DNA of 64,000 bases from Phellopilus nigrolimitatus (taxonomy: Eukaryota > Basidiomycota > Agaricomycetes > Hymenochaetales > Hymenochaetaceae): NCBI GenBank assembly GCA_021029095.1, contig JAJOHG010000012.1, positions 62,001-126,000 of the forward strand, written 5' to 3'. The position numbers were made by a program, and so were the translations under genes. Below, piece by piece: positions 40,720 through 52,795 of the stretch. Position 1 is the stretch's first letter; each line of letters opens with the position of its first letter. The notes below the pieces were generated by a model. The model was not told where the DNA came from and did not search any database. It saw only the letters and a program-made list of their open reading frames with translations.

Positions 40720-42380
40720 TCATCGAAGAGCATTCAGTAAACTGTTTCTAGCAATTCCGTCCAGCCCTCTCCCAATAAACACCAACTTCCCTTCATCCGG
40801 CACACCAACGTCAGAATTAACATTCCCTTCAACCTGTGCGATGTCGTATATGCTCCGCACTCCCTGAAGCACATATTGCTCTCCGCTCTCCAGTGCATAC
40901 ACGCCTTTGCATCGCAGTACTTCAACCACGTGCTGCTTATTTTCTGGCAAGTGTCCGTCCCATAGTACCGCACGGATCCATTCGTCGAGCCGCTGGACGC
41001 GGACAGAGTTCATACGCGGACATGACACCTGTAAGCTTGCGATACCGCCGTGCGAGGATTTTGAAAAACTGTGATGATCATGGTCGTGATCATGGTCGTG
41101 CTCGTGGTCTGGCGCACAGTTTTCCGTGCTAGGGGGCAATATGGAAGGGGGCTTTGCTGCATATGCATCAATCCCAATCACGTATTTCAGGTCAATCTGA
41201 CCTCGGACAGTTCGGTATATCGGAGCAGTAGGATTTGCCGAACGAATTTTGCTTTCCAGGCGAAGGACGTGGGGTCCATCGGCGACGTCAGTCTTGTTCA
41301 AGAGCACGACGTCTGCGCAAGCGATTTGACTGGTAGAAGGCTTAGTTCAGATCGATTTTTTTTAAACGATGCGCACCGTAAACTGACACTTCCTCCCTCC
41401 GTCGCAACGTCTTCTTCGATTTGCTGGAAATCGAGAGAATCACTCAGTCCAACCTTGTACATAAAAGTGTACAGAAATAGCCTACCTTTTCCCCGAAAAC
41501 AGCATCGACGACACTCACGACACCATCTAAATAAATATCGCTGCCGAGACCTTGAGCAAATTCTTCATTGTGCCAGAACATAGAAGCTATAGGGCCTGTA
41601 GACCATCGTTAGTATACTTCATCGTATATGCAAAATTCAATAATCACCCGGATCGGCGAGGCCTGTTGTCTCCAGCAGTATGTAATCAAATGCGCCTTTC
41701 TTTTCCATAAGTTTTTCTATCGCCGCAAGCCCGGTGTCTTTGATGCTGCAGCAAAGACAACCGTTCGCTAACTCCAAGAATTCTTCCGACAATTCTCCAG
41801 GTGTGCCACCTTGCGATGAGACATTGATGGCTTTGGCTACCATCCTCGGTCAGTACTTGATATATCTCAGTGGCCAGGTACTCTAAACAAATACCTTCTA
41901 TGTCCTGAAAAAGCGGTCAAAAGAGATGAGACAATATGAAGTCAGGTTACACGCGAATGACAAACAGCAGTGTCCCCAAACTCGTTCATGATGACAGCGA
42001 TGCGATATCCATGCCGCTCTGTCAAAATTCGCCTAAGCTGCAATTAGCGCCTTGCAACGCAAGCAAGTGCCGTACTCACTTCAACAATGTGCTCTTTCCT
42101 GCGCCCAGAAAGCCAGATATAAGCGTGCAGGGCACACGGGAGTCCGACTTGCTTTCTGTGTTATCTGAGAGCCTCCGAATCGTGGTCGCCTTAGCACTAT
42201 CTGAGATAGCTCCTGAATCACTGCTCCGTGATATGCACGCTGCTGGAAAGCTGAAGTGTTATACTCACGCCTCGCTGTGATCGAGAAGTGTTCTGCACGA
42301 GAAAGATTCAATACTGCGAGGGTCTGAGAAATATATAGACGACGATGCTTTGCTCACGGGATGTCATCGTCGTCAGACAT
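40720..42380 (-). CDS. ZNG1: ZNG1-like CobW GTPase, zinc chaperone
   Basis: CobW-family ZNG1 proteins use GTP to deliver zinc to methionine aminopeptidase 1. The first three exons splice to [16 protein letters not shown], then [14 protein letters not shown], then [20 protein letters not shown] (Walker A). Later come [11 protein letters not shown] (the metal-binding CxCC), [12 protein letters not shown] (Walker B) and [12 protein letters not shown] (NKxD). A His/Asp run ([15 protein letters not shown]) lies before the C-terminal CobW domain, which ends at RNSLLNALR with the stop at 40720-40722. The ATG at 42380 follows from the spliced exon 1. The short acidic N-terminus with IPTLL resembles the CPELV METAP1-docking motif of animal ZNG1, but this is an inference. 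Confidence 0.88.
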
Positions 42381-42490
42381 TTTTGTCGATGTTTGTGTCC
42401 AGAAAACCAAAGGCGCGTTGTGAGTTGAATGCACTCAAGAAAGCGGAGGCACCATCACGATGTCACGACGTGTCCTTCCTTACTCAAACA

Positions 42491-42545
<55 letters not shown>
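42491..42545. repeat. ATT/AAT microsatellite, about 18 units
   Basis: A pure trinucleotide run of about 55 bases, with no interruption visible. It lies about 110 bases upstream of the ZNG1 start codon, where it reads AAT on the coding strand. Confidence 0.97.
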
Positions 42546-43678
42546 TAGTACCTAACATATGAACCTTCAATGAGGAGTGCCAAAGTGCGCAGTTTTGAGG
42601 ATGGATGTAATATGGATATATCGATTTCGCCAGACTGCCCCCGTATCGGAATTAGAGGATACGAGTCTTGCAGGTATATTCGAAGTTGCTCAGATTTTGG
42701 CGTACTCTCTGCATGTGCAAGTGAGCAATTCGGCTGAATTCCACACAAATTCGCGGTTGTCACTCATAGACAGGCTCAAATCTTCGATACTAGCAGATGC
42801 ACTAAAAAGTGGAAAGCACTGAATTTTGACGCGATTGTCCTCCGTAATGTCCATGGCAATGCCACGACCCTCCAGGACCATTCGATTTGATGAAGCGATG
42901 ACACGGAAGAGTCCCAAAGGCGTTGAAGAGCGATCCTGTCAGAGTATCTGTTGATAAATTGACGGTATCCCATCAAGGCGAAAAGGTCGCAGAGTTTCTC
43001 CTTAATAGTGCGGATTGACATTTACATCCCAATGTCAAAGATTGAAAACAGAATTCGGCCCCGTCGATGAAGGCATTCGAAGCGAACTTCAAGGTCTTCG
43101 CAAAGAAACCCACAAGATGGGAGACAGCGATGTTCATAAATAAGGGAGAATATCGCTATCCCCTTTCGATTGAAGTGCTAGTTGCAGAAGATTTGGGCAA
43201 AGGTAAAAAGTTGCCCACTTACTAGCAAATTTCAGCAACCATCTTTTTGGTTAAGTTGAACGGCTTGCTGTTGATTATGAGGCGATTGGCCCGTCTGGTT
43301 CAGAAGTACGTCCAATCTGCTGCATCAATAGTCCGTACAAAAGAAAAGTGGCTTTGGAAAGCTGCAAGAACGGAAAAAGTTTAGATGAGCAACTCAAGCT
43401 GGAAAATAAGTAGATTGTAACCCTTTCTTCCTCAAAATCACATAGTTTTTTTACACATGTGATAGGAGCGATAGTTGAAAACAGTAGTTCTGGTAGGTCC
43501 AATGATCTCTACAAACCATCTCAAGCTATGTCCAATTACTCTGGCAGAGCAAGCACGATCGGCGAAGCTGAGTATCATTTCTCGGATCTCCAAAAGGGCA
43601 AAGACAACGCAGAAACTGGCTTGTTGATCTGACTTCACTGTACGAGTAAATGAATTCGATGTGCTTGGTGTAAAAGCG
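42546..43678. other. Unassigned 1.1 kb between ZNG1 and GUK1
   Basis: Two overlapping minus-strand frames at 42,693-43,021 look weakly coding (TIKEKLCDLFALMGYRQFIN in one, VLEGRGIAMDITEDNRVK in the other), but I found no splice that joins them and no known domain. They may be a decayed gene. The right end should contain the GUK1 promoter. Confidence 0.4.
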
Positions 43679-43834
43679 ATGTTAAAGTCACGGTCGAGGA
43701 GGTTGTCAAGTTACTCGCGTATCATCGCGTACATATGCCGTTCGTATCCCGCAGCACTTCCAATAGTCTGTTTCCCACCTTCCGTCATACCCTTACTTTC
43801 TTTAACCCGCTCCTTTCATCTCTGGCGTCGCGCA

Positions 43835-44576
43835 ATGTCGTCGTTCGCGCGTCCACTCGTCATTTCGGGGCCGAGCGGCACAGGCAAGAGCACCCTGCTC
43901 AGCCGCCTCTTCGACTCGCACCCCGACAAGTTCGGTTTCAGCGTCTCCCGTACGTTTCGCCTTCTGTTCTCCCAATAGATGTGACCCGCACACCATCCTG
44001 CCTTCGCTTATGCTGTCGGACGCCGCGCAGATACGACGCGCTCCCCGCGTGCGGGTGAAGAGGACGGCAAGGCGTACCACTTTGTGGACAGGGACGGGTT
44101 CCTTGGTCTACGTAGCGCAGGTGGTTTCATCGAGACCGCCGAGTTTGCGGGTAACTTCTACGGCACAAGTAAGCTTGCAGTGAAGAAGGTGCACGACGAC
44201 GGCCGTCGGTGTATTCTCGATATCGAGGCTCAGGTTTAAACTATGCAATATTTTCCCCCGACAATGGAGATTAACTCGCTTTCTTTAGGGTGTCCGTCAA
44301 ATCAAAGACACAGATCTCAACCCCGTGTACCTCTTCATATCTCCGCCAGACATGGTTACGCTCACAAGTCGCCTCAGAGGTCGCGGGTCGGACGAGGAGA
44401 TTGCCATTCAGAAGCGTTTGAGAACTGCGATCCAGGAGATCCAGTATGCAAAGACGGGGGCGCATGACATCGTCATTGTCAACGACGACCTCGATCGAGC
44501 GTATGCGAAGTTCGAGAAGGTTGCGCTAGGGCAGGATGTGGAATCGGATACTCTACCTCCGCTGTTAGATGAGTAG
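43835..44576 (+). CDS. GUK1: Guanylate kinase
   Basis: Guanylate kinase converts GMP and ATP to GDP and ADP. The ATG at 43835 reads [20 protein letters not shown], whose end is the P-loop. Splicing then yields [56 protein letters not shown] and [19 protein letters not shown]. These contain the GMP-binding Arg/Tyr/Glu residues and the lid. [18 protein letters not shown] closes the enzyme, with the stop at 44574-44576. Size (about 200 residues) and order are normal. The frame is open for another 52 codons upstream to an ATG at 43679, and that extension is Arg-rich with no acidic residue (see findings). The gene is convergent with MAK16. Confidence 0.94.
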
Positions 44577-44688
44577 ACTGAACAAAGCGCAAGAGGCCAA
44601 GCGCTAATTGATAGATGCGCAATGCAACAACAAATTAATGGTGCCGAAGGCAAGGAAAGGTGGCCAGGCAAAGAAATAAAATGCAAGA

Positions 44689-45986
44689 CTAATGAGTAAT
44701 TGTCTCCCTCGCTGCAGGCACGAACTCCTGCTCGTACTCGACTTCGACGCGCGGACCACCTTAATACCAAATAAATTAGCATCACTAAAATCTGCACACA
44801 TGGAAGGAACGCACGTTTGGCTTTCTTTTCTGGCCGCTTTTTCGCGGCTTTTGGTAGTGCAGGCGGCGCCTTCCGCTTCCCCTTCGCTGCCGACCGCCGT
44901 ACAGTTGAACCGCCCTCTGCGTCTGAACCAGCTTCATCTCCAGATTCCGAGTCCTCCTGATCTTCCCCGTCCACATTCTCTAGATCGCTTAATCCATCCC
45001 CGCTCTCATCCCCGCTCATATCACTCACAAACTCCCGCTCGCCCCAGTCCTCGTCCTCCATCTCCTCCTCTAGTTCATTTTCATCCTCCTCATCCGTCTC
45101 GTCGTCCTCCATGTCCCCCAGCCCGTCCAGCGCAGTCTCTTTGTCCGTCTTCCCGCGCGACTGATCGAGGACCGCCTGCCAGACTTCCTCATTCACGTTG
45201 AGCGGGGCGTCGCCGTACGCCTTCGACTTCAGGCGTTCGATGAGCTCCTTCTCAATCGAGCGCTCGAGGTGTGCGGCAGAAAGAGCCTTGCGCTCACGCG
45301 TGGCCTCGCGGCGCTCAAGCTTCTTCTTTACGCCGACGAGTTTTGTTCTGATCGTCGTTGAGTGAGATTCGGTCGAAAAAGAAAAAGCAAAAAGAGCAGA
45401 GAGGGGGTATTGAAAACGCACTGTTGGCGCAGCTTCATCCGCCGCATTTTGATGAGATACTGGGTGATTTTCGTTATACGCTGCTTGCACTTGTGTATCA
45501 AGAAGTTTGGCCAGTAAATCAACTCCTTGTCAATCTGGTCATGCCGAAATTCAGCATGTTTCACAGCATGTAATAATGATAAGGACAAACCTGCTGTAAT
45601 GCCGATGCATAGTTATTCGAAAGCTTTACTCGCTCCCACATGTATTTCGGACTATGTGCTCGTTCGATCGTCTTGACATACAAATACAGCACGCCTGTTA
45701 AGACCCTAAATTTCAGCTAGCTACTCACCTCCGTCAATCCGCTCTCTTACCTTCTTTTTCACGCACAGTCGCATAGCGCGAGTTAGCGAGTGGACATGAT
45801 TGACGGTTACAGAACCCGGTGACATTGTATTCGTTCCTGCAGAAATTTTGTGTCGTGGTCCTGAGGAGCGTACCGAGAATATTAGGCTAAACAGTTAACA
45901 AAGCACTCGGGATCGGGTACGTACTTGACTTTGTAAGAGCAAAACTGCTGGTTTATGACAGACCAAATTACTTCGTCGCTTTGCAT
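44689..45986 (-). CDS. MAK16: Mak16, 60S ribosome biogenesis factor
   Basis: Mak16 is a nucleolar protein needed for early pre-60S assembly. Exon 1 from ATG 45986 reads [20 protein letters not shown]. Later exons carry the Cys motif region ([11 protein letters not shown] type, on the strand opposite 45,770-45,860), [39 protein letters not shown] and [17 protein letters not shown], then [19 protein letters not shown] long acidic run and a Lys-rich nuclear signal ([12 protein letters not shown]) follow. The final exon joins as [13 protein letters not shown] and ends ETITH with the stop at 44689-44691. The open frame continuing to 44,408 is intron read-through and is not used. Confidence 0.95.
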
Positions 45987-46215
45987 TTCGGAGGGGAAGG
46001 AGGGAGAGTGTCGAAGACGGTGCTTCCATCGGTTACGTTCAGGAGGGTAAGATTTACCTTGCCTTTTCGGGTAAAGAACTGCTCAAGGCTGCTCTCAACG
46101 ACTTGGTCCGTGTTCTCCTCTGCATACGACGTTCGAGCAAACTCTTATAAACCTTCTAAGCCTTAACTCGTCAAACGCTGTTGTGGAATACGCAGGAGCT
46201 GGGCTTGGAAGTTTA

Positions 46216-49200
46216 TGGCAGACCTCGAACGGTACATCAGCGACAATGCTCTTCGAGTATGTGGTCTATTTATCAGGTTATACTCGTGACTAACATTCGC
46301 AATAGATTTTTGGCCTGTCGGACAAGACTATCGTAGACTATGTCATTGCTTCGGGTACGTATATTCTTCCCTTATTTTCACGGATAAGTAATAACAGCAT
46401 TTTTAGCCTCGTCTGCAAAGTCTCCCCAAGCCCTGTTCTCCTCGCTTCACGCGTATGGACTCCCCGACACTTCGGACACACATTCCTTCGTGAACGAAGT
46501 CTTCGTCCGTGTGCCCCGAAAGAGTAAACACAAGAACGCGGCCGAGGTAGCACGCAAGCAGGCCGAGAAGGAAGCGAAAGCGCTCCAGGCGCAGAAGTAC
46601 TCGTTCGTTGAGGATGAGGATGGCACGGACGGCAGCGTCACCGTACCCAAGAAGGACAAAGGAAGATCTAAGGAGAAAGGAAAGGACAAAAGCAAGAAGG
46701 AGCGTCATGCAAGGAAACGTGAGACGGACGGAAGGGAGTGGGAAAGCGACGAAGAAGAGGTTGCGCGGAAGCGATGGAAGGGCGACGAGGACGAGCCAAG
46801 GGGAAGAGAGCCGGACGCGGGAGAGGATGACCCAGAGCCGCTTGAAGATGAGGACGAGAGGAGAGAGCGCGAAAGGCGGAGAGATTTAGACGAGCGAGAC
46901 GCGTTTGCGGATCGAATGCGCGAACGCGACAAGGACCGCACGAAGAAAGTAGTCGAGGACCGGTCTTCGAAGGGCGCAGCTGCAGAAGCTGCCCAGCGTC
47001 GACAACTCGCAGACGATGCCGCTGCACGAGTAGCCGCCATGCCGTCCCTCCGTGAGCGCTCTCGGCAAGACTATCTTTCGAAGCGAGAACTCCAGCAAAT
47101 TGAGCTCCTACGGAAGGAGATTGCGGACGACGAGGCGCTCTTCCGGGGAATGAAGGTGTCGAAGAAGGAGAAGCATGACTTGGAGTACAAAAAAGAGGTG
47201 CTACGGTTGGCGGAGGAGCGCATGAAGATTGACGACCGCTATGAAGGCTACCAGCTGCCCGAGGACTACATCACCGAGCAAGGGAAGATTGATCGGAAGA
47301 AGAAAGAGTCTGTCCTTTACCAAAGATATGAGGAGGCAAAGGTGAAGGACGACCAATTCGTGACGGACGTTGATCAGTGGGAGGCTAGTCAGACGAAACA
47401 TAGTACTTTCAAATCTGGCGCTATGGACAAGCCTGAAATCGCGGACGATTATGACTATGTTTTCGACGAGAGTCAAACGATCAAGTTTGTTCTTGAGACT
47501 ACAATGAATCAGGATTCAAATATGACCCCTGCCGACCGTATACTCAAGCAGCAGATTGAGGAAGCCGAGCAACGAGGTAAGCATATGTCAGACATCTCCT
47601 ACAAATATCTGAAACTCACTATCACCTCTAGCTCACAGTATAGAGGAGACCCGAAAGTCGCTGCCTATTTATCTCTACCGCGAACAACTGCTCGAGGCAA
47701 TTACAAAGTACCAAGTCTTGATCGTCGTCGCCGAAACCGGCTCGGGGAAGACAACGCAGCTGCCACAATACCTTCATGAAGCGGGTTACACCGCGAACGG
47801 GATGAAAGTTGGTTGCACGCAGCCGCGTCGTGTGGCTGCTATGAGTGTCGCCGCCCGTGTTGCGGAAGAGATGGGGACAAAGGTCGGCTATGAGGTCGGC
47901 TACTCGATCCGCTTCGAAGACTGCACGAGCGACAAGACGGTGCTCAAATATATGACGGATGGAATGCTCCTGCGAGAATTTCTGACTGAACCCGATCTTG
48001 CGGGGTATTCTGCGCTCATCATTGACGAAGCGCATGAGAGAACGCTGAGTACGGATATTCTGTTCGCGCTTGTCAAGGTGAGTCGTTGACTGATTCATCT
48101 ACTCAAAAACGTTCTTTTGAATAGCAAGAAGCTAATTCGGCTGACAGGATATCGCACGCTTTAGGCCAGAGTTGCGCTTGCTCATCTCAAGTGCGACTTT
48201 GGCGGCTGAGAAGTTTAGCGAATACTTCGACGATGCTCCGGTATTTTACGGTAACAGGCAATAGAGCTCTATGATTATTTGCTCACTCTTCTGACTGTCT
48301 TATATCTAGTTCCGGGACGTCGTTATCCTGTCGATATTCATTACACTCCACAGCCGGAGGCGAATTATTTACATGCAGCGATAACAACTGTTTTCCAGAT
48401 ACATACCACGCAACCCAAGGGCGACATTCTTGTGTTTTTCACTGTCAGTGAATTTGCAATTATCTTGCTTGTGACGATTGAACTTCTTGCTTATCTTTTA
48501 TTTATTTGCTTATTCCAAATAAAAGGGCCAAGACGAAATCGATACGGCTCAAGAGAATATCACAGAAACAGCTCGGGCGTTGGGCAACAAGGTCGCCGAG
48601 TTGGTCGTCTGTCCGATTTACGCGAATCTTCCGAGTGAGATGCAAGCGAAAATCTTCGAGCCGACCCCGGAAGGGGCGAGGAAGGTCGTCCTTGCGACCA
48701 ATATTGCGGAGACTTCGATCACGATTGACGGTGTGGTGTTTGTGATTGACCCAGGCTTCGTGAAGCAAAACTCCTATAATCCGAGAACGGGCATGGCCTC
48801 CCTTGTCGTTGTGCCGGTGAGTCTAATTCTCGTCAAAGAGCGCGTGCAAAATGCTGATCGTCATAACAGTGTTCTCGTGCTTCAGCTAACCAGCGAGCCG
48901 GTCGTGCCGGTCGTGTGGGCCCTGGGAAATCATTCCGGCTCTACACGAAATGGGCTTTCAACAACGAACTTGAGGAAAACACCGTACCGGAGATCCAGCG
49001 CACGAATCTCGGCATGGTCGTTCTTATGCTGAAGTCTTTGGGCATCAACGATCTCATCGGCTTCGAGTTCATGGACCCCCCGCCGGGCGAAACGTTGATG
49101 CGCGCGCTCGAGCTCCTTTACGCGCTCGGCGCTTTGAACGACCGCGGCGAGCTGACAAAACTAGGGCGGCGGATGGCGGAGTTCCCCGTAGATCCGATGC

Positions 49201-49995
49201 TGTCGAAGGCGATCATTGCGAGCGAGGATTACTCGTGTACGGATGAGGTGCTGACCATCATCTCGATGCTCTCGGAGTCCGGATCGATATTCTACCGACC
49301 GAAAGACAAGAAGCTGCACGCGGACCAGGCACGCCAGAATTTCGTGCGCGGGGGCGGGGACCACTTCACGTTGCTGAACGTTTGGGAGCAGTGGGCGGAC
49401 ACGAATTACTCACAGCAGTTCTGCTACGAGCAGTTCCTGCAATTCAAAAGCCTGAGTCGCGCACGGGACATCCGCGACCAGCTGGCGGGCCTATGTGAGC
49501 GCGTAGAGCTTGTGATACAGAACAACCCGAACACGAACGACATTGTTCCGATACAGAAGGCGTTGACATCGGGTTATTTCTACAACACGGTAAGCATATT
49601 GTCTCATTAAGATACTTCTCTCGGCGGATATTAACGAAGAATCTCTTTAGGCGCGTCTTCAAAAAAGCGGCGATTCGTACCGGACACTGAAAACCAATCA
49701 AACCGTTTATATCCACCCTTCGTCAAGTCTGTTCCAGCATCAACCGCCGGTGAAGTTTGTGCTGTATTACGAATTGGTCATGACTTCCAAGTCGTACATG
49801 CGGCAATTGATGGAAATTAAACCATCCTGGCTGCTAGAAGGTGATTGAGTACTTTTATAGTATGCGTGCACCACTTTGCTAACATTCCTGTCCTTAGTTG
49901 CACCACATTTCTTCAAGCCTGCCGATTTGGAGCAACTTGCTGTTGGGGACAAAAAAATGCCGAAGACAATCGGCGCTTCGTCTTCTGCTTCATAG
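46216..49995 (+). CDS. PRP2: DEAH-box pre-mRNA splicing helicase, Prp2/DHX16 type
   Basis: Prp2/DHX16 remodels the activated spliceosome before the first splicing step. The ATG at 46216 starts [20 protein letters not shown], followed by an N-terminal helical domain close to DHX16 ([20 protein letters not shown]) and a long Lys/Glu/Arg-rich region. Helicase motifs in order: [17 protein letters not shown] (I), [19 protein letters not shown] (Ia), DEAHER (II), LISSATL (III), [12 protein letters not shown] (V) and [13 protein letters not shown] (VI, across an intron). The winged-helix, ratchet and OB regions follow ([38 protein letters not shown]). The C-terminus is [18 protein letters not shown] then a Ser-rich end at 49995. 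Prp22 and Prp16 are less likely because of the N-terminal match. Confidence 0.93.
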
Positions 49996-50142
49996 CAATA
50001 TATTCTGTGTTCGCCTTTTTCAATCTCGGTTGTTGTATATTTTACATAGCTAACACATATGCTGCATTTATCGTACGTTTCTTGGATTTTGTGCAAGCGT
50101 CACTCCGTGATCTGGACTTTATTCTGATAGATGTGCTTAATA

Positions 50143-50623
50143 CTAGTTACATGCGGTGAAAGGGGCCAATATGCCCACCTTGTAAAAGGCGATGTAGCCT
50201 TCGATGTTCTTCGCCCTTGAATCTATCGCAGTTGGATAGTACCTAGACAACACTCTTATGTTTTTAGGATCCCACAGGCAATGTATGCTGTTTCCTACCA
50301 GGCGACATCCTTGATTGGCTCCCCGCCGACGCCCGTAGAGTAATAGGACGCTGTTCTGAACGGCAGCCTTAGAACAAGATACATCGCTGTACAAATGTCA
50401 TGACTCACCCTTTCCATGGGCAAAAAGTGCTGTATAGATGCGCCCATGAGTTTCATTGCTTCACAGTTGAATCAGAAACTAGAGGGATGACTGCGTACTT
50501 AGTGTCTGACTTCTCGAAGAGCGACGTGGTAACATCCTCGGGAGGAAAGTAATGATTCCCCTCGACAACGACGGTCCTCGCGGACTCTGCCAGTACAGTA
50601 TCGTTGAGAGTCACTTTAACCAT
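50143..50623 (-). CDS. DUF427-domain protein
   Basis: DUF427 proteins are small beta-barrel proteins of unknown function found in bacteria and fungi. The ATG at 50623 begins MVKVTLNDTVLAESARTVVV, followed by GNHYFPPEDV. Three introns splice to DT|NTFCPWKG|LPFRTASYYSTGVGG, then DVAW|YYPTAIDSRAKNIEG and YIAFYKVG. CPWKG, SYY, AWYYP and GYIAFYK are the family's conserved marks. The stop is at 50143-50145. The product is about 110-115 residues, a normal single-domain size. It lies convergent with PRP2, about 150 bases away. Confidence 0.86.
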
Positions 50624-51135
50624 GGTTGTTGTCGACAACTGTACTGAAGCGAGAGTGTGTGGCTTGTCGATCTCGTCGATTATGACGTAAGGATCAGCCT
50701 GAAGATGCTCATCTTCCCACAATCACGAGCTCGCCTGAAAAAATACATCATGTCTTCATACTTTCTGTGTTTTCTGTACACAAGAAATAAATGAAGGGGA
50801 AATAAAAAGGTATCGTAAATCTTGGAAACGCTCAACAACGATTTGAACTGGGCCAGATGCTTCAAAAGCAGTAACTTCGGGTTTCTTTTACCGTCGATCA
50901 TTCAGAATAGGCAACATTATTACGTGTCAGAACACGTCCGACGCGCTCAGGACGCGCTGGCAGCTCATCATTTCTTGAATAACCTCGACGGTTGAACTCG
51001 CTCTCTGCCTCGCTTCTCTCATTTATCTTCAACGTTCTACTAGAGGCTTATTCTAATATTATGGCCATTTTGAGGCGCGTTCCGATTCCTCGTTGTCGAG
51101 CGAAGGAAGACGCTGAGTTACATTCATATCCACAG
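50624..51135. other. Divergent intergenic region, DUF427 and HUT1
   Basis: About 510 bases. It should contain both promoters and the unresolved first exon of HUT1; an ATG at 51061 (MAIL) is a candidate, but its splice phase does not close with the exon at 51136. Confidence 0.4.
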
Positions 51136-52602
51136 ACTGGCGGTATGCGTCGGCGGGGTGTATTCTATGTTTCTGGTGAGCAGAATAGACACTTTTGCCC
51201 GAAGTGTATACTGACACTCTGGAAAGCTATGGGCCATCGCACAAGAACGACGTAAGACACACCCTCGGCTCTGTCCCTTGATCATAGTAACTTATTAACC
51301 ACTTTGCCATCGTAGTGTCCGTGCCGTTCGCCAGCGCCGACGGATCCAGATCCGAAAAATTCCGCTCAGCATTGATCATGAGCACTTTCCAGAGTGCTTT
51401 CAGCGTGGTTTCGTCCTTCATTTATATTCTTGTGCGGCGCAAACCAGGCGAGAGCCTGTCCGCTGCACTCGGCCTCGAACCGACGCACGCAAAGTCCAAG
51501 GCAGTCGCGCCGTACAAGCCCCAACAAAACGGGCACGTGAACGGGAATGAGAATGGACGCGCCGTCACACAGCCCTCACCGCTCGAGTCCGCCGCGTTGC
51601 GGCGCGCGCTCCTCTGGCGCTACTTCCAGTGCGCACTTTTCATCACCGCCGCCGCGCCCTTCGGCTTCGCTGCGCTCGCGCACATCTCGTACCCGGCGAT
51701 GGTCCTCGGCAAGTCGTGCAAGCTCGTGCCCGTCATGCTCATGAACGTGCTCCTGTACCGCCGGCGCTTCGCGCGACACAAGTACGTCGTTGTCGCACTC
51801 GTGACGGCGGGCATCACGATGTTCATGGGCTTCGGCGCGCAGGGCGGGAAGCCCTCCTCCAAAGCCCATGGTGGGGCGGGCGCGGATGCATCGGGCTCGA
51901 ACATCATCGGGGTCGCGTACCTGCTTATCAACCTCGCGATCGACGGCGCGACGAACTCGACGCAGGACGAGATCTTCGACCGGTACAGCGTAACGGGACA
52001 GCAGATGATGCTCTGGATCAACGTGATGAGCACACTTGTCACTAGCGTGCTCGCGCTACTTCCGCTGCCATACATCCCCGTGCTGCATCCGTCGGACGGG
52101 TGGAGCTCTGAGCTCGCGAACGTGCTAGCGTTCGTGCGGACGCATCCTGGGGTGATATCACCGCTCGCACAGTTCGCGCTGACGGGCGCGCTCGGCCAGC
52201 TCTTCATTTTCGAAACGCTGCAGCATTTCGGCAGCTTGACACTTGTGTGCGTAGTTTCGTTCTTCCTCTTCCTCTTTTATTTTCATTTTTATAATACCGC
52301 AATTCGTGCTAACAAATAATGTACAGAACAATCACGTTGACTCGAAAATTGTTTACGATGATCCTTTCAGTTGTCGTATATAATCACAAGCTTACGCACG
52401 GACAATGGACAGGCGCTGCCGTTGTTTTTGCAGGTATCTCTGTCGAGGCCTGGGTCAAGCGGAAAGGTCAGAATACTTTTATACTTTACAAAACTCATCC
52501 GTTACGAACACTAAATGCCTATGCCCAATAAAAAAACCCATAGATGTACATGCAAAACGCGTCATGCAGGAGAAAGAGAAGGCTGAGATCAAAACTTTAT
52601 AA
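51136..52602 (+). CDS. HUT1: Hut1-like UDP-galactose/nucleotide-sugar transporter (SLC35B1 family)
   Basis: Hut1/SLC35B1 proteins are ER carriers of the UAA family, linked to UDP-galactose or ATP/ADP exchange. Spliced exons give [31 protein letters not shown], the first membrane helix and loop. Further family blocks are [66 protein letters not shown] and [20 protein letters not shown], followed by [17 protein letters not shown]. About ten hydrophobic helices fit the family. The last exon ends KEKAEIKTL at 52602. The true start is unresolved: the exon at 51136 continues upstream to a stop without an ATG, so a short first exon is missing. The Asn-rich loop near residues 60-85 is a low-complexity insertion. 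Confidence 0.88.
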
Positions 52603-52795
52603 CTATAATTGTTAGGCTAGTCGACGCGGCTTCTTGGTTCGTTGGGACTTGGAATAACTAGACGCGTATGGTACAGTAAAGGCTAAGTGCAAAGATCCGA
52701 AGACTGTAGAATATGGCACGAAAAGCGGGGAAAGGTATGACTGGAGCACATGTCCGTTTTGCGATAGCGTCAGAAACAGGACGGCGGAAGCAACG

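Noticed and set aside
44408..44688. Extension of MAK16 downstream of its last splice
   Set aside because: It is intron and antisense GUK1 sequence; splicing to [12 protein letters not shown] gives the conserved ending.
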